The translations under genes were made by a program, and so were the position numbers. A stretch of 63,904 nt of DNA from Herpetosiphon gulosus (GTDB lineage: Bacteria; Chloroflexota; Chloroflexia; Chloroflexales; Herpetosiphonaceae), in contig NZ_BAABRU010000022.1 in the NCBI RefSeq assembly GCF_039545135.1, positions 1 through 63,904 on the forward strand. Direction: 5' to 3'. Shown in pieces: positions 56,352 to 63,904 of this stretch (position 1 is the first letter of the stretch; the number at the start of each line of letters is the position of its first letter). The notes beneath the pieces were generated by a model. That model did no database searches. It was given only the letters and a program-made list of their open reading frames with translations, and had not been told where the DNA came from.

Positions 56352-56879
56352 TTAGGGGCGAATGACGCTGTTGTTCGCGAGTTCTTGCTTTGTTGTTGCG
56401 TTGATAAGCCGTAGTGTTAAGGGGATGTTCCGTGGAATAGCGCTTTGATCAAGCCGAACCACTGAAACGGGAGAGTGTGTCCCACTTTCTGCAAACTCAT
56501 GTGGCTGTGGGAGTGAAACAGTTGCATAGATTTGGATCATCGCTTCGTTGATGGTGATCGATTGAATCGACAGTGATGCGCCACCAGCTTGTCGAAGACC
56601 GAGAAAACATGCAACCATAACGGTTTGGGGTTGTTGCGATTGTTGAATGTGGTTGCGAACCGTTGGGTTGACCATTGCCGTTAGGTGGTTATCGCGTTGC
56701 TCTGATAGCTCTAAAAGACACATCGGCGTTGGTTCCCGATACTGCCCAGTAAATTCTCCCTCCCAGCTACTAAAATCGATAACCGTCGTTATGGGAATCG
56801 GTGTTTCTGCTGGATGAGATGCGCCACATCCAACCAATATGATGCTTGCACAAAGCAGGAGAAGTAATGATCGTGTCAT
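56352..56879 (-). CDS. Secreted lipoprotein with PrcB-like C-terminal domain
   Basis: This 175-residue protein starts MTRSLLLLLCASIILVGCGA, a lipoprotein signal with lipobox LVGC and Cys18. The mature part contains GLRQAGGASLSIQSITINEA and a Thr/Ser-rich beta stretch resembling the PrcB C-terminal domain (G-x-R-x-x-G-G-Y-S-x-x-I). This similarity is my reading of the pattern, not a search result. GGAG lies 6 bp before the ATG. It has its own strong terminator, so it is monocistronic. Function unknown. Confidence 0.7.
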   Translation of the reverse strand: MTRSLLLLLCASIILVGCGASHPAETPIPITTVIDFSSWEGEFTGQYREPTPMCLLELSEQRDNHLTAMVNPTVRNHIQQSQQPQTVMVACFLGLRQAGGASLSIQSITINEAMIQIYATVSLPQPHEFAESGTHSPVSVVRLDQSAIPRNIPLTLRLINATTKQELANNSVIRP

Positions 56880-57020
56880 GGAATACTCCTATTTACGACT
56901 ATAGGGAAGGAAGATTTTATACGGAAGAAAAGGAGTTTGATCATAGACACCCCTCTGTGCTACCATGGGTGAGACAGATCTGGTGTATCAATCTTAAGTC
57001 GAGGGCCGCAAGGAGTTCTC

Positions 57021-57437
57021 ATGGCCAGCAAAAAATCAACGCCCGACCAATCGACCCATGACCCCGAAGTGCGGTCCAAAGCCGCCCGCACCCACTGGAG
57101 TGCCCGCGACCGCCTGCGCATTCTGGCCGCTGCCGATGCCTGTGCCCCCGGCGAACTCGGAGCCTTGCTGCGCCGTGAAGGGATTTACTCCTCGCACCTC
57201 GCCCGCTGGCGACGACAACGCGCCGAGGGTGAACTGGCCGCGCTCACGCCCAAACGCAAAGCCGCACCCACGCCCGAAGCCCAGCGCCAGACCGCCGAAC
57301 TCGCCCGCCTCCGCCGCGAAAACCAGCGGCTCCAGGCCAAACTGGCCCAAGCCGAGGTGATCATCGATGTGCAAAAAAAGCTTGCAACCCTGTTGGGCAT
57401 CACGCTTCCAGTGCCGCCGACCGACGCACAGGATTAA
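57021..57437 (+). CDS. IS3-family OrfA
   Basis: This 138-residue OrfA has a helix-turn-helix segment (residues ~28-75, RLRILAAADACAPGELGALL) and a C-terminal leucine-zipper-like coiled coil (ELARLRRENQRLQAKLAQAE). It binds the element ends. Its 3' part contains an A AAA AAG slippery heptamer, through which ribosomes can shift -1 into OrfB. AAGGAG precedes the ATG at 57021 by 6 bp. Confidence 0.85.
   Translation: MASKKSTPDQSTHDPEVRSKAARTHWSARDRLRILAAADACAPGELGALLRREGIYSSHLARWRRQRAEGELAALTPKRKAAPTPEAQRQTAELARLRRENQRLQAKLAQAEVIIDVQKKLATLLGITLPVPPTDAQD
57374..57380 (+). promoter_or_regulatory. Programmed -1 frameshift site A AAA AAG
   Basis: Within orfA the bases A AAA AAG lie in the correct phase for -1 slippage (zero-frame codons CAA AAA AAG). 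The -1 frame is open from this point without a stop into orfB. This is the classical arrangement that yields the IS3 OrfAB transposase. Confidence 0.8.
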
Positions 57438-57445
57438 TCACGGCG

Positions 57446-58450
57446 GTGGCTGATCTGGCTCCGACCGTGGGCATTGCCGCTGCATGTCAGTCACTCGGTG
57501 TCCCGCGCAGCGCCGTCTATCGTGCCGCCCATCCCGCTCCTACGGCGGCTCCGCGTCGTCGGCCCGCCCGTGCGCTCACGCCCGATGAGGTCGCCCACGT
57601 TCGCACGGTGCTCAACAGTGACCGCTTTGCCGACTGTACGCCACGCCAGATCTACGCCACCTTGCTCGACGAGGGAACGTACCTGTGCCATTGGCGCACG
57701 ATGTACCGGATCTTGGCCGCCCATCGCGAAGTTCGTGAACGCCGCAACCAGCTGCGCCATCCGACCTATGCCGCGCCGGAATTGTTGGCCACGGGGCCAA
57801 ACCAGCTCTGGAGTTGGGATATCACCAAATTCAAAGGCCCAACCACCTGGTCGTATTTCTATGCCTATGTGATTCTGGATGTGTTCAGTCGTTGCATTGT
57901 GGGCTGGATGGTGATGGAGCGCGAATCGGCGGCCTTGGCCGAGCAGTGTATCGCCGAAACCTATCACCGCGAGGGCATTCAGCCGAACCAGCTGACGTTG
58001 CACGCCGACAATGGCAGTGCCATGACCGCCAAGCCCGTCGCCCAGTTGCTGGCGGATTTGGGCGTGACCAAAACCCATAGTCGCCCGCATGTCTCGAACG
58101 ACAATCCGTACTCCGAAGCGCAGTTCAAGACCACCAAATATCGGCCTGATTTTCCCGATCGGTTTGGCAGTCTCATCGATGCACGGGCGTGGATGCGGGC
58201 GTTTGTGCCCTGGTACAACCACGACCATTGCCACAGTGGGATTGGCTTGCTGCCACCAGCGGTGGTGCATCGTGGGCAGGCCACCGCCATGACGACGGCA
58301 CGGCAGCAGGTGCTGGCGACGGCCTATGCGACCCACCCGGAACGCTTTGTGCGGGGAACACCGCGCCCACCGCGTGTGCCGGAGGCCGTGTGGATTAACC
58401 GCCCAGGCGGGCCAGCTGATCCGTTGATGGAGTCCCCATTGCGCGAATAA
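57446..58450 (+). CDS. IS3-family OrfB, DDE catalytic domain
   Basis: This 334-residue frame has an N-terminal HTH_21-type region and an rve integrase core with the three acids: Asp in LWSWDITKF, Asp in LHADNGSAM, and Glu in NPYSEAQFKTTKYRPDFP, 35 residues apart in the usual spacing. The nominal GTG at 57446 is unlikely to be the true start. The frame is open upstream to the slippery site at 57374, so the functional product should be the OrfAB fusion. Full length and undamaged. Confidence 0.87.
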   Translation: MADLAPTVGIAAACQSLGVPRSAVYRAAHPAPTAAPRRRPARALTPDEVAHVRTVLNSDRFADCTPRQIYATLLDEGTYLCHWRTMYRILAAHREVRERRNQLRHPTYAAPELLATGPNQLWSWDITKFKGPTTWSYFYAYVILDVFSRCIVGWMVMERESAALAEQCIAETYHREGIQPNQLTLHADNGSAMTAKPVAQLLADLGVTKTHSRPHVSNDNPYSEAQFKTTKYRPDFPDRFGSLIDARAWMRAFVPWYNHDHCHSGIGLLPPAVVHRGQATAMTTARQQVLATAYATHPERFVRGTPRPPRVPEAVWINRPGGPADPLMESPLRE

Positions 58451-58504
58451 CCACCTTCTTTAATCGCCCGTTTACTCCGTTGTCATCTGTTTCATCGTGC
58501 TTGA

Positions 58505-58963
58505 CACATTCCGCTGTGGCGGGCCGAACGGGAACGCGACACGGAAGATGCAAAAATCAAGCGCTATTGCCAAGAACAACGGCAGATCGGACGGGCACTG
58601 GAGGATCTGATAGCCCAAGAGCGGCCGATGTATGCCTTGGATGATCGCAAAGATCAGGTCATGACGGTGTTCAAAGTGGCCATCGCCAATCTGGGGATGG
58701 CCGTGCGGGATCAGTATTTTCCGCCCCATTATCGGCAGGCAACATGGCGGCGGCTGCACGCCTTTTTCGCGTTGAAAGGGCAGATCACGGCTGATGCGAC
58801 AACCCTGCGTGTCACCCTGCGTCCGTTCAATGATCACCAACTCAACCGCGATCTCGCCGACCTCTGTGCGCGGGTAGCCCAGCATGCCCCCTACCTGCCC
58901 GATGGACGGCGGCTCGTCTTTCTGAGCGCACCACCGCCGCGTCCATGTCTAGATGTGCAATAA
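58505..58963 (+). pseudogene. 5'-truncated protein fragment beside the IS3 right end
   Basis: An open frame starts just beyond the IS3 end and stops at 58961-58963, about 152 codons. It begins LWRAERERDTEDAKIKRYCQ and contains VFKVAIANLGMAVRDQYFPP and VTLRPFNDHQLNRDLADLC. It is coding-like with no natural start. I do not recognise the family; the composition suggests a mobile-element protein. The upstream part was probably removed by the IS3 insertion. Confidence 0.45.
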
Positions 58964-58979
58964 CGCTGCTGAAGCGCAA

Positions 58980-59159
58980 AACCCTGGTCATACGTTTGCC
59001 CGCCGCTACCTTGCGACCCATCCTGGCGATTTGATCGGGCTCGCACGCCTGCTTGGCCACACGGATCTGAATACTACCAGTCGCTACACCCAACCAACGA
59101 TGGCCGAATTGGCGGAACGGGTCGATCAACTCGGCCTGAATGCCTATGGGGAGGGCTAA
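58980..59159 (+). pseudogene. Tyrosine recombinase C-terminal fragment
   Basis: The last ~60 residues of a phage-integrase/XerCD-type recombinase are present: HTFARRYLATHPGDLIGLAR carries the H-x-x-R motif, and LLGHTDLNTTSRYTQP the G-H and the nucleophilic Tyr. The N-terminal DNA-binding domain and first catalytic Arg are missing. The frame ends at 59159. From 59160 to 59292 there is no gene; GGAGG at 59278-59282 is the ribosome binding site of the next frame. Confidence 0.65.
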
Positions 59160-59292
59160 ATAAGCGCGGAAGGAGCCGGAGGTCGATCATGAATCGTCAG
59201 TTTGATAGCGGTTCCAGCCATGATTGACGCGTCGAGAGATGGTGTGCTAGGATAGCCATGATTCGTTGAGTGTTGATGGAGGACATCCCCTC

Positions 59293-62200
59293 ATGAGAGA
59301 CCGATCGCGTTGGTCGCAGCCCCTGCGGCGTTTTTTGCTGTGTGGAATCGTGATAAGTAACCTCAGTTGGTTGGCAGTTCCTACCGGATCTATCCCCGAC
59401 GTTGCGGCTGCACCCTTCCCCAATGAAGCCGTCGCTTCGTCAGCACTGGCAACCACCAGTGCGGAGACACCCTCCCCAACGGTCGTCCTGAATAGCACGG
59501 GCTTTGTGCCCAATCACGGCCAGTTAGCAAACGATATTGTCTACGAAACTGCGTTGGCAGGTGGCATCCTTCAGGTGCTGCCGTCGGGCTGGCAATTGCG
59601 GCTCTCCTCGCCACTGACCAGCAGTCTTGAGCCAATCACCTTGACCATGGAGTTGGTGGGAGCCTCGTCGCCAGCCGCGTGGGAATCGAGCCTGCCACTC
59701 GTCACGACGGTCTCGGATTATCGCAGTCCTGATTCAAGCCGCTGGCGCAGCGATGTACCGCAATATCAACAGATTCAGGCCCGCACCATTTATCCCCAGA
59801 TTGATTTGCACTATACCGTCACACCCTCGGCGACGCTCAAAAGTAGCTATCTCGTGGCCGCAGGAGCCGATCCGAACCAGATTGGCTGGCGCTATCCTGA
59901 TGCCGATAGCGTGCAAATCTCCAATGATGGCTCGTTGGTCATCCAAATCAATGCCACGACCATCATCACCGAAAGCGCTCCGATCGCTTGGTAAGACCTG
60001 GGCGACGATCGGGTGTTTGTGCCCGTGGCGTTTCAGCTCGCAGCCGATGGCACGGTGGGCTTCACAGTTGGGGCATACGACCGCAGCCAGCCCTTAGTGC
60101 TTGACCCCAGTTTGACGATTAATCGGGTATTTGGGGCTGGGTTGCGCACAGTGAGCAACCTCGCGCGGCATCCCAATGGTCAGTATTATCTGGCCGGAGC
60201 AGGCGATAGTGGGGCGGTGCTGTGGCGCATTGGCAGCGACGGCCAAACACCGCTTGCATCGACCTTGCTTGGGTCAAGCGGGACAGTGGCACGGGTGGCG
60301 GTGACCGCAGGCGGCATGATCGTGGTCGGCATCGGTGCCTACGATTCCAGTGACCCGCAGCCTGTCCAAATCGTGCGCTTTGCTACGTCCACAAGTGTCC
60401 CGCTGGTCGAGAGTGGCGCGAATGGCCTGATCACTGATCTGGTGGCCCATCCCAGTAGCGAACAGGTGTAGATGACTTGGCGCAGCCTACCAAGCGACAA
60501 TGGGTTTGTAAGCACAATTACGCCCAGCGCAACGACCCATACCGCGACCACCACCGCGCTCGTCGCCTATACCCATCTCGCCGTCACAAGCAGCGGCGTA
60601 CTCTATGGCAGTTTCTCGCGCTCAACCGTGACCAGTGGTGGGTTGAGTAACCCATGGAGTGCGGGTGTCAGTCGCTGGACCGGGACGGCTTGGCAGATCG
60701 TCTATGAGCGTGTTGCCAGTGGCAGCAGTACGGCATGGATTGGCGGCCCGCTCGCCATCGATAGCATGGGCAACGTATGGGTCGCCTTGCATGAATCGGT
60801 GACCAATGTGGCAGACCATGAAGCAGTTCGTTTATGGGTTGTCGCGATTACACCCGCTGGAGCGCTGCCCATCCTCCGGCGATTGAGCGATGAAGTCCCG
60901 ATCAATAGCGCCTATAGCGCAACCTTTGCCAATACCCTGACCGTCTTCAGTACGGGACAGGTGCTTGTTGGTGGAATCACCAATGGTCTGAGTAGCGCGA
61001 CGCGCACTTTTGGTGTCCAACGCGGCTTTTTGATCACACTCCATAGCGATGGGACGGTGCTTGAGCAACACGAATTGCAGGGTTCATCAAACTATGAGCA
61101 ATGGATTATCGATCTGATCGAGGCGGCTGGGGATGCGGTAGTGACTGGAATGCAATCGGTCGGGTCTAATGGTGTCGGATTTATTGGCCATGCGACCGTT
61201 TTTAAGCCCGTTCTCCCGAATATTCCTGATTTTACGACAAGCTATTATCAGGGCCGCATAGCTCCACGCTATAATCGCAAGCAGGGTTGTTTAGCTCGTA
61301 TGCGCGGCGAGCAGGGATTGGTGATTCTCACCTATGGATCACCGCGTGGCCCAGAAAACACTATACCCCCATTGGATAACCAAGGCAATCCAACCTATGG
61401 GGCTGGCTTGCTTCCTCCTCCTCTAGAAGATCAGCCTCCGCCCGCCAGTATTGCAGATATTGAAACATCAGTTCAAGATTACATTGATGGTTATATAAGC
61501 TATCAACTCTGTAATACTGAGTTTGCTGGTGAAATACAGATTCCAGCAGAGCCGAACCTGCCCATACCCAACGCCAAACTCGTGATTGGCGTTGGATCGA
61601 GTAATTCGCCTTTAGGTGGTGTTGTGCCACGCCTTAATCCTGGCATGACAACAAATCATGCACGTGCATGGGCGCAGATGGTTAATCGGCTGCGTGACTA
61701 TATTCAGAGTAATAGCTATGCTGGGGTACGGGTTGCAGGAGCTTTTGATGCTGAGCCAGCTTGGTGGAATGTGGATGTGGATGGGCAGCCGCCGTATCAA
61801 CAGGAGGATAGCCTCACCAGTCGCACACCAACCTATGCATGGCTTGATGCCTTTGAGGATGAAAGTGACCCCGATATTTCGCTTTATATGTTTAGTAGCC
61901 TTGATGGTGCACCACGAACAACGACCACATGGTTAGGGAATGATGGGAGCCTCATCCCCAACGCCAATCTTGAACAGCGCTATGCGTTATTGACGAGTAC
62001 CACGGGGAAACGCAAGATCATTCCGCAAGCCTACTATCTCCCCTATGACAAGGAATGGTATCAATTTCGCTGGTTTGCCAAATTAAACTATGCCGCGGTT
62101 CGCTTTGATGGGGTTATGTCGCAAGCCCAGTCTTCAGGGATTACGTGGGTAGCTATTGGGCAGGATCGGCGATTTTGGCCTGAATATACCGTAGATTATT

Positions 62201-62622
62201 ATGCGGTTGATCCGACTGATCCTAAGTCGTTAATGCAAAATCTGCCACCTGATCAGGCATGGCTGATGTTTCATGATGTATTGCATCGAACGCTCGTGAG
62301 TGATTATCTGGTACCAGCAAATTTTACCTTGCCAAGTGATTTTGTGCTTGCACCATTAGATGCAGGACTAGAAGTTTCAATTGCTAGCACCACAGCGTGT
62401 CGGCCACGGGTGAATCCAGCGAGTGATGGCTTGTACGCGCCACCCGATTCTGCGGAAAACCACTTTTTTCGTGGGGCATGCTTCCCGTCCGGTACAGTAT
62501 TGCCGCGTGAAATGACGATACCCTCATTCATCGAGGGCTTCCCAAGCGGTGTCCAACCACGCTATAACCAAATTACGCGTGGCGAGTTGCCATGGTTAAC
62601 TGATATTGATTGGGGATATTGA
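59293..62622 (+). pseudogene. Large secreted protein interrupted by two in-frame stops
   Basis: One reading frame of about 1110 codons runs through a TAA (59992-59994) and a TAG (60469-60471) without any phase change. The ATG at 59293 follows GGAGG, and a signal sequence follows it (RRFLLCGIVISNLSWLAVP). Residues ~75-290, GFVPNHGQLANDIVYETALA onward, match the N-terminal domain seen before SBBP-type repeats. The middle is a beta-propeller-like region. The last ~350 residues (LVIGVGSSNSP, GVRVAGAFDAEPAWWNVDVD) look like a secreted hydrolase-type barrel. The stops replace likely Gln and Tyr codons (QDLGDD, VYMTW). This is recent decay, readthrough or sequencing error; ATG directly follows the TAG, so re-initiation is possible. 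Confidence 0.7.
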
Positions 62623-62625
62623 GCT

Positions 62626-63904
62626 ATGAAATGCAACAAAGACTATGCGAAACAATTACTATCTCTCGGGTTGGTTGTAAGTATTTTGGCTGGCTGTGGG
62701 CGGTCTGCAGTAGTGCCGGCTGTCGAGATCAGCCCATCGGTAACATCTCAGCAACCGCTTTCAGGATCGTTACCAACCGCGACCTTTGAAGACCCCTTTG
62801 CTTGGGTGACTGGTACGCCTCACCCCGATGCGGTTATACGAATTACCGCAGAGGCCGCCCATGATTTGGCCGTAACTCATTTTGAAGCAACTATGCAATC
62901 GTTGCCCACCGCAGATCCAATGGGGCCGGCTATAACCTATGAACCAGACCCAATCGATGTATTACCCATAGGAATTATTTTAGGGGCAGACTGCGAACCC
63001 TTGGAAGGAGATCCCACATTTGTCACGACGAGTTGTTGGACAACACGGATACAGAACAATTCAATTCGAGTTCGTGTTGGAGCTGGCAAAGAATATGATG
63101 ATTCCCCTGGATCAATGTATGTTGTCGTCTATCCTGAAAGTGATCGTTCCGAGCGAGATATCCAGACATACCTTGCCCCACAAGTTACTGGTGTGTTAAA
63201 TCTTACGGCAGTAGCCTATCCGCTGATTGATCTTCAGTCTGATACTGGTCTCCCGTTTCGTTTCAACCTTGAAACGCGCCAATGGCTCGATCCCAATGGC
63301 ACACCGATTCCGGTCACTGCCACCCCAACCAGCACCAGCGAACCAACCGTTGCCACGCCAACCCCGGCTGGAGGGATTACGGTGACTTCGCTCACCTTAT
63401 TTGATGCTGATACTGACCAACCACTTATCGGCTTTGATCCGATGGACACGCCAACTGTCCTCGATTTTGTGGCCTTGGGCACGCGGCGACTCAACATTCG
63501 CGCTAACACCAGCCCAGCCACAGTCGGCAGTGTGCGCTTCAGCCTCGACGGTGCGCCGTATCGGATTGAGGGTGGTGCACCCTATGCCTTACAGGGCAAC
63601 ACGGGCACAGATTATGCCGCCTGGACTCCTAGCGCAGGCCAGCATCAACTGGTGGTAACGGCATTTAGCGGCGCGAATGCGACGGGAACACAAGGCGGCA
63701 GCTTCACGCTCGATTTCACCGTCGTTGATACCGCGACGGCAACTGCGACCGGCATTCCCGCCAGTATCACGCCCGTGCCTGCGACCCCAACCAGCACTGG
63801 CAGCACCAGCACGCCCAGCACGGCCAAAATCGCGTTGTTTGTCGTGGGCGATGCCACCGCCTTGAATGCCAATGACACGATGATTCAGTCACTCTTAGTT
63901 GGCG
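62626..63904 (+). CDS. Lipoprotein with Thr/Pro linkers and carbohydrate-binding-like domain, partial
   Basis: The ATG at 62626 lies 3 bp after the preceding stop, and the frame stays open to the window edge (426 codons). The N-terminus (KQLLSLGLVVSILAGCG) is a lipoprotein signal with Cys24. Residues ~25-225 are an unrecognised mature region. A linker rich in A-T-P-T-S follows (~226-249), then a beta-domain (ITVTSLTLFDADTDQPLIGF, RLNIRANTSPATVGSVRFSL) of the kind repeated in Chloroflexota surface proteins. A second Thr/Pro linker (~366-399) leads to KIALFVVGDATALNANDTMI, probably the start of a further domain. It is likely co-transcribed with the broken secreted protein upstream. Confidence 0.75.
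   Translation, partial: MKCNKDYAKQLLSLGLVVSILAGCGRSAVVPAVEISPSVTSQQPLSGSLPTATFEDPFAWVTGTPHPDAVIRITAEAAHDLAVTHFEATMQSLPTADPMGPAITYEPDPIDVLPIGIILGADCEPLEGDPTFVTTSCWTTRIQNNSIRVRVGAGKEYDDSPGSMYVVVYPESDRSERDIQTYLAPQVTGVLNLTAVAYPLIDLQSDTGLPFRFNLETRQWLDPNGTPIPVTATPTSTSEPTVATPTPAGGITVTSLTLFDADTDQPLIGFDPMDTPTVLDFVALGTRRLNIRANTSPATVGSVRFSLDGAPYRIEGGAPYALQGNTGTDYAAWTPSAGQHQLVVTAFSGANATGTQGGSFTLDFTVVDTATATATGIPASITPVPATPTSTGSTSTPSTAKIALFVVGDATALNANDTMIQSLLVG

Larger units (their letters stand above)
56970..58494 (+). mobile_element. IS3-family insertion sequence, apparently intact
   Basis: The element has two overlapping-phase transposase frames and imperfect terminal repeats: TGAGACAGAT at the left end (56970-56979) against ATCTGTTTCA at the right (58485-58494), 9 of 10 bp matching and with the TG...CA ends usual for IS3. 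It is visibly more GC-rich than its surroundings. No target-site duplication is visible in the 3-5 bp flanks, so the ends are approximate or the flanks are rearranged. Confidence 0.75.

Noticed and set aside
57491-58336. Long minus-strand frame opposite IS3 orfB
   Set aside because: It is antisense to a clear DDE transposase in GC-rich DNA and has no protein-like motifs.
56960-58510. Target-site duplication around the IS3 element
   Set aside because: The bases flanking the inferred ends (GGG on the left, TCG on the right) do not match.
1-63904. tRNA, rRNA, riboswitch, MbtH-like or phosphopantetheinyl transferase genes
   Set aside because: I looked for them as expected partners or neighbours and saw no convincing candidate in the window.

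Overview
The window looks like a chromosomal stretch of a filamentous, gliding Chloroflexota bacterium of the Herpetosiphon type. This is inferred from protein style: very large Gln/Leu/Ala-rich NRPS/PKS proteins, XRE-STAND-TPR regulators, Thr/Pro-linked lipoproteins and abundant IS remnants. It was not tested by search. Two complete-looking natural-product loci sit side by side between two zones of mobile-element debris.

Left edge (1-2220): stacked remnants. They are a partial transposase on the minus strand, a minus-strand protein tail, a 5'-truncated IS4-type transposase with an in-frame amber codon, and an IS256-type 3' end fused to it. A three-arm inverted repeat follows. Position 2221-4716 (minus) is an XRE/NB-ARC/TPR regulator, transcribed divergently from the next operon across a 330-bp palindrome-rich spacer.

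Lipopeptide operon (5047-44809, plus, nine genes, mostly overlapping or nearly abutting): a fatty acyl-AMP ligase; a 3125-aa ACP-KS-AT-ACP-aminotransferase-C-A(N-MT)-PCP protein; C-A-PCP-E; C-A-PCP-E-C-A-PCP; a KS-AT-KR-ACP polyketide module; C-A-PCP-E-C-A-PCP-TE; an MFS exporter; and SbnA/SbnB-like enzymes for 2,3-diaminopropionate (Dap). My reading of the product is an iturin-style beta-amino-fatty-acyl lipopeptide: beta-amino acyl, N-Me-X1 (possibly Dap), D-Asn, D-Thr, Ser extended by malonate and ketoreduced (statine-like), D-Orn, Gly, released by the TE. The C-domain subtypes agree with the epimerase placement at every junction. No MbtH-like protein or phosphopantetheinyl transferase is in the window.

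Lanthipeptide locus (47366-55713, minus): a short membrane-fusion-like protein, a C39-peptidase ABC exporter (LanT), five tandem near-identical precursor peptides, a LanM synthetase and a tandem-GNAT protein. A sixth, divergent precursor has its own promoter/operator and lies 34 bp upstream of a second XRE/NB-ARC/TPR regulator (44857-47331). That regulator converges on the lipopeptide operon at a hairpin terminator. The two regulators therefore bracket the lipopeptide operon, and the second is physically tied to the lanthipeptide locus.

Right edge (55860-63904): a PIN-domain remnant, a PrcB-like lipoprotein with a clear terminator, an apparently intact IS3-family element with an A AAA AAG frameshift site, fragments of an unknown protein and of a tyrosine recombinase, a large secreted protein frame broken by two in-frame stops, and a lipoprotein that runs off the end.
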